From contig CAADUS010000053.1 of the NCBI GenBank assembly GCA_900752275.1, positions 1 to 8,468 on the forward strand: a stretch of DNA of 8,468 nucleotides. Reading direction: 5' to 3'. The DNA comes from an uncultured Collinsella sp. (GTDB lineage Bacteria; Actinomycetota; Coriobacteriia; Coriobacteriales; Coriobacteriaceae). Below the pieces are notes generated by a model, which was given only the letters and a program-made list of their open reading frames with translations, was not told the DNA's origin and searched no databases. This document shows positions 6,410-8,468 of this stretch, one piece after another (position 1 is the first letter of the stretch; each line of letters starts with the position of its first letter). The position numbers and the translations under genes were made by a program.

Positions 6410-6432
6410 TCTTGTGGACGACCGTCTCCATA
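6391..6432. repeat. 9-bp inverted repeat between divergent promoters
   Basis: TATGGAGAC (6391-6399) and GTCTCCATA (6424-6432) are perfect reverse complements separated by 24 bases. Their centres are 33 bases apart, about three helical turns. One arm lies inside the spacer of the rpsA promoter candidate, and the other ends two bases before the TTGACG element. It could be a two-site operator; an RNA hairpin role is less likely because no U-run follows either way. Confidence 0.4.
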
Positions 6433-6434
6433 AG

Positions 6435-6474
6435 TTGACGATAGACAGTTAGGCATACAGCTTTGGGGTAAAGT
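6435..6474 (+). promoter_or_regulatory. weak promoter region for the HAD gene
   Basis: TTGACG (6435-6440) matches five of six -35 bases, but the best -10 words are poorly placed: TACAGC after 15 bases (6456-6461) and TAAAGT after 28 bases (6469-6474). A promoter is expected here because the gene stands alone on this strand, yet the exact element is not clear. Confidence 0.3.
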
Positions 6475-6521
6475 ATCCGGAGCCAACGATTCTGGAACGA
6501 TTTTTCGAGAAAGGTGCCCGC

Positions 6522-7280
6522 GTGCTCAAAGCAGTCGTTTTCGATATGGACGAGACGCTTCTTAGCATCAACCTCAACGCGTTCATCCTTCGCTATTTTA
6601 AGGATGTCTCGTCGATGCTCGCGGATATCGGGCGCCGCAGCCGCGGTGGCACGATGGCACGCCTCGGCACCATCCTGGTCGACCTCAACGCCAATCGCCG
6701 CAGCGGCACGGACAATCGCACCAATCTTGAGTTTTACCGCACCGAGGTCGAGCACAGGTGCGGTATCTGCCTCTCCGACCCCATCATCTACGAGGCGTTT
6801 ACCTACTACGAGCGCGAAGTTCTTCCGTACAAGAATGACGAACTCATCAACGCCCACGCCATGCCGGGCGCACACGCCGCGCTCCAGGCCGTACAGGACG
6901 CAGGGCTGCGTTGCGCGCTCTTTACCAACCCCAGCTTTCCCCAGGGGGCCATCGAGTGCCGCATGGGTTGGGGCGACCTGGCCGACGCTCCCTTTGAGCT
7001 CGTCACGCACATGGGAAACGCCACCCGCTGCAAGCCCGATGCCACCTACTATCTAGAGCAGCTTCAGGTGATGGGGCTCGAGCCGCACGAGGTCCTTATG
7101 GTGGGCAACGATCCCAAACGCGACTTCCCGTCCCCCGATTGCGGCATCCAAACCGCCTTTGTGGGCCAGGGCAAGCCCAGCCGAGCCACCTGGCGCGGAA
7201 CCATGAAAGACTTCGCCCGCGACTTCAACGCCGTAGTCGAGGCCTTCTACGAACACCAAGTAGCCGATGAACTGTCCTAG
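6522..7280 (+). CDS. HAD-superfamily hydrolase
   Basis: A cytosolic phosphatase-like enzyme of 252 residues with all four HAD motifs. Motif I is FDMDETLL (nucleophile D8, acid-base D10), motif II is LFTN (T135), motif III is CKPD (K171), and motif IV is VGNDPKRDF (D197 and D201, magnesium binding). The stretch between motif I and about residue 112 fits a helical C1-type cap. The natural substrate, likely a small phosphorylated metabolite, cannot be told. The start is GTG 6522 with AGAAAGG seven bases upstream; the conserved motif I begins almost immediately, which supports this start. It is divergent from rpsA. Its stop TAG overlaps the stop of the convergent cysteine desulfidase gene by sharing CTAG. 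Confidence 0.88.
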   Translation: MLKAVVFDMDETLLSINLNAFILRYFKDVSSMLADIGRRSRGGTMARLGTILVDLNANRRSGTDNRTNLEFYRTEVEHRCGICLSDPIIYEAFTYYEREVLPYKNDELINAHAMPGAHAALQAVQDAGLRCALFTNPSFPQGAIECRMGWGDLADAPFELVTHMGNATRCKPDATYYLEQLQVMGLEPHEVLMVGNDPKRDFPSPDCGIQTAFVGQGKPSRATWRGTMKDFARDFNAVVEAFYEHQVADELS

Positions 7281-8468
7281 CAAACTTGGGTTTTGCCAAT
7301 CATGATGTTGAGGATTTCGACGTCGGTATCCTTCATGCCCACGCGGCCCACGTAGCCCATGCTGGCGATTGTCTGCTCGACGGTATCCTGGATCAAGCCC
7401 TCGCCGGCACGGAAGCCGCGGCCCTGCATGGCCATATCATGGCCCAGAATCGCCGCATCGACGGCAGCGGAAATCTTGGCGGCACAGCTTGCCTTGGCGC
7501 CATCGCACACGATGCCGCCCACGTTGCCGAGCGTGTTCGAAACCGTCGCGCCAATCTGCTCGCGCGTGCCACCGCACAGCCAGGTAATCGCGGCGCCGGC
7601 GCCGCACGCGGCGCAAATAGCACCGCAAAACGCCGAGAGCGCACCGATATAGCTCTTGATATGCACGGCGATAAGATCGGACAGCATCACGGCGCGCACC
7701 AGGCGATCGTGGTCGCAGCGCAGGTAATCGGCATACTCCATAACGGGCAATGCACAGGTAATGCCCTGGTTGCCCGAACCGCACACAATGGCGACCGGCA
7801 GCGCGCAGCCGTTCATGCGGGCGTCGGACCCGGCGGCTGCACGGGCACGGGCACGGCAGGGGACGGCATCGGCCCGAGCACCCCGCAGCGTACGGGCCAC
7901 TTCGGCACCCCAAGCGTGCGCCAGGCCCTCGGCGCTGATCGCGCCGTTCAGCTCAATCTGACGCTCAACGGCAGCGCGGGCGCCCTCAATGTCGCCGTCC
8001 TCGATAAAGTCGATGATTGACTCAATCGACATGGGCGTATCGGCGTTATCCGCCGCGCGCTCGGCCACCACGCGCTCGGCGCAGGCGGCACACTCCCCCG
8101 CCGACTTGCCGCATACCGGAATACCGTCGAGCGTATGGCACGTGACATTGGTGTGGTGGTCGGTAATCTCGACGACCGCGGTATGGCCCCCGGCCGTGGC
8201 AGTCACCTTGATGTAGAGGTTGGGCACACCCTCGACAAGCGACACATCGCAGTAGCCGGCGTCGGCGAGGAGCTCGGCCACGCGAGCGCGGTCTTCATCA
8301 TTAACGCTCTCGAGCACCTCGAGCGCGCTCTTGGCGTCGCCGCCCACGGCACCCAGCACGGCCGCGGCCTCAATACCGTGCAAGCCGCCCGAGTTGGGCA
8401 CGGTCACGCTCTTGACGTTCTTGATGATGTTGCCCGAGCAGGCAACATCCATATGATCGGGTTCGCAA
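7277..8468 (-). CDS. L-cysteine desulfidase, UPF0597/CyuA-like, partial at the right edge
   Basis: An iron-sulfur enzyme related to the serine dehydratase alpha chain that breaks L-cysteine into pyruvate, ammonia and sulfide. The frame stays open to the window edge, so the N-terminus is outside. About 397 residues are visible of a usual 430 or so, and the N-terminal GCTEP-type motif with its conserved cysteine is missing. Numbered from the internal ATG at 8452, it shows SGNIIKNVKSVTVPNSGG (6-23), SDARMNG (209-215), GSGNQGIT (225-232), FCGAICAACG (275-284) and GIVCDGAKASCAAK (313-326). C276, C316 and C323 have the spacing (40 and 7) I recall for the cluster cysteines of the Methanocaldococcus enzyme. 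The visible part is very cysteine-rich (18 of 391). The ATG at 8452 is internal, not the real start. Anaerobes use this enzyme to detoxify or ferment cysteine. Confidence 0.88.
   Translation of the reverse strand, partial: CEPDHMDVACSGNIIKNVKSVTVPNSGGLHGIEAAAVLGAVGGDAKSALEVLESVNDEDRARVAELLADAGYCDVSLVEGVPNLYIKVTATAGGHTAVVEITDHHTNVTCHTLDGIPVCGKSAGECAACAERVVAERAADNADTPMSIESIIDFIEDGDIEGARAAVERQIELNGAISAEGLAHAWGAEVARTLRGARADAVPCRARARAAAGSDARMNGCALPVAIVCGSGNQGITCALPVMEYADYLRCDHDRLVRAVMLSDLIAVHIKSYIGALSAFCGAICAACGAGAAITWLCGGTREQIGATVSNTLGNVGGIVCDGAKASCAAKISAAVDAAILGHDMAMQGRGFRAGEGLIQDTVEQTIASMGYVGRVGMKDTDVEILNIMIGKTQVC

Larger units (their letters stand above)
6207..6521. other. divergent spacer between rpsA and the HAD gene
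   Basis: This 315-base region has no coding sequence. From the rpsA side it holds the leader hairpin (6211-6235), a leader of about 170 bases if the 6381-6409 promoter is used, that promoter, a 9-bp inverted repeat (6391-6432) and a TTGACG element (6435-6440) facing the HAD gene. It is visibly more AT-rich than the genes around it, as expected for a promoter region. Confidence 0.6.

Noticed and set aside
6412..6420. DnaA-box-like TTGTGGACG
   Set aside because: A single near-match with at least one mismatch, without further boxes or an AT-rich unwinding region; not evidence for an origin.
7286..8020. 244-codon open frame on the plus strand opposite the cysteine desulfidase
   Set aside because: Antisense shadow; Gly/Ala/His-rich, no domain and no start signal.

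Overview
The window looks like chromosomal DNA of a high-GC Gram-positive anaerobe. The best fit is a gut Coriobacteriia member of the Collinsella type. This is inferred from the roughly 60% GC content, protein character, a four-domain S1 protein, a type A RNase P RNA and anaerobe-type sulfur enzymes; no database search was possible. The genes are ordinary chromosomal ones. I see no transposase, integrase, phage gene, CRISPR array or tRNA.

Layout from left to right. Positions 1-143 hold no gene, only a weak promoter-like element pointing out of the left edge. A DHA2-type drug exporter of the major facilitator superfamily (144-1448, minus) lies downstream of metY, an O-acetylhomoserine sulfhydrylase (1590-2873, minus). 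A strong intrinsic terminator separates the two, ending only about 26 bases before the exporter start codon. metY has a good sigma-70-type promoter (2913-2941). Divergent from it is a small C_GCAxxG_C_C redox-motif protein (3104-3550, plus) with a long hairpin directly in front of its ribosome binding site. It converges on a YigZ/IMPACT family protein (3618-4256, minus), and a GC-rich hairpin with a minus-strand U-run sits between them.

Next comes the RNase P RNA gene rnpB (4341-4694, minus), then a 345-base spacer. The spacer carries the rnpB promoter, unexplained hairpins and the rpsA terminator. rpsA, ribosomal protein S1 (5040-6206, minus), starts with TTG and has a leader hairpin that would cover its Shine-Dalgarno sequence. 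A 315-base divergent spacer holds candidate promoters and a 9-bp inverted repeat. It is followed by a HAD-family hydrolase (6522-7280, plus) and, convergent with it, an iron-sulfur L-cysteine desulfidase (7277 to beyond the right edge, minus). The last two genes share one CTAG as both stop codons.

Functionally the window mixes translation and RNA-processing genes (rpsA, rnpB) with sulfur metabolism: metY fixes sulfide into homocysteine, and the desulfidase releases sulfide from cysteine. They are not in one operon and I do not claim a new system. The most interesting signals are regulatory: the rpsA leader hairpin, the metY-exporter terminator, the hairpin before the C_GCAxxG gene and the structured spacer between rpsA and rnpB.
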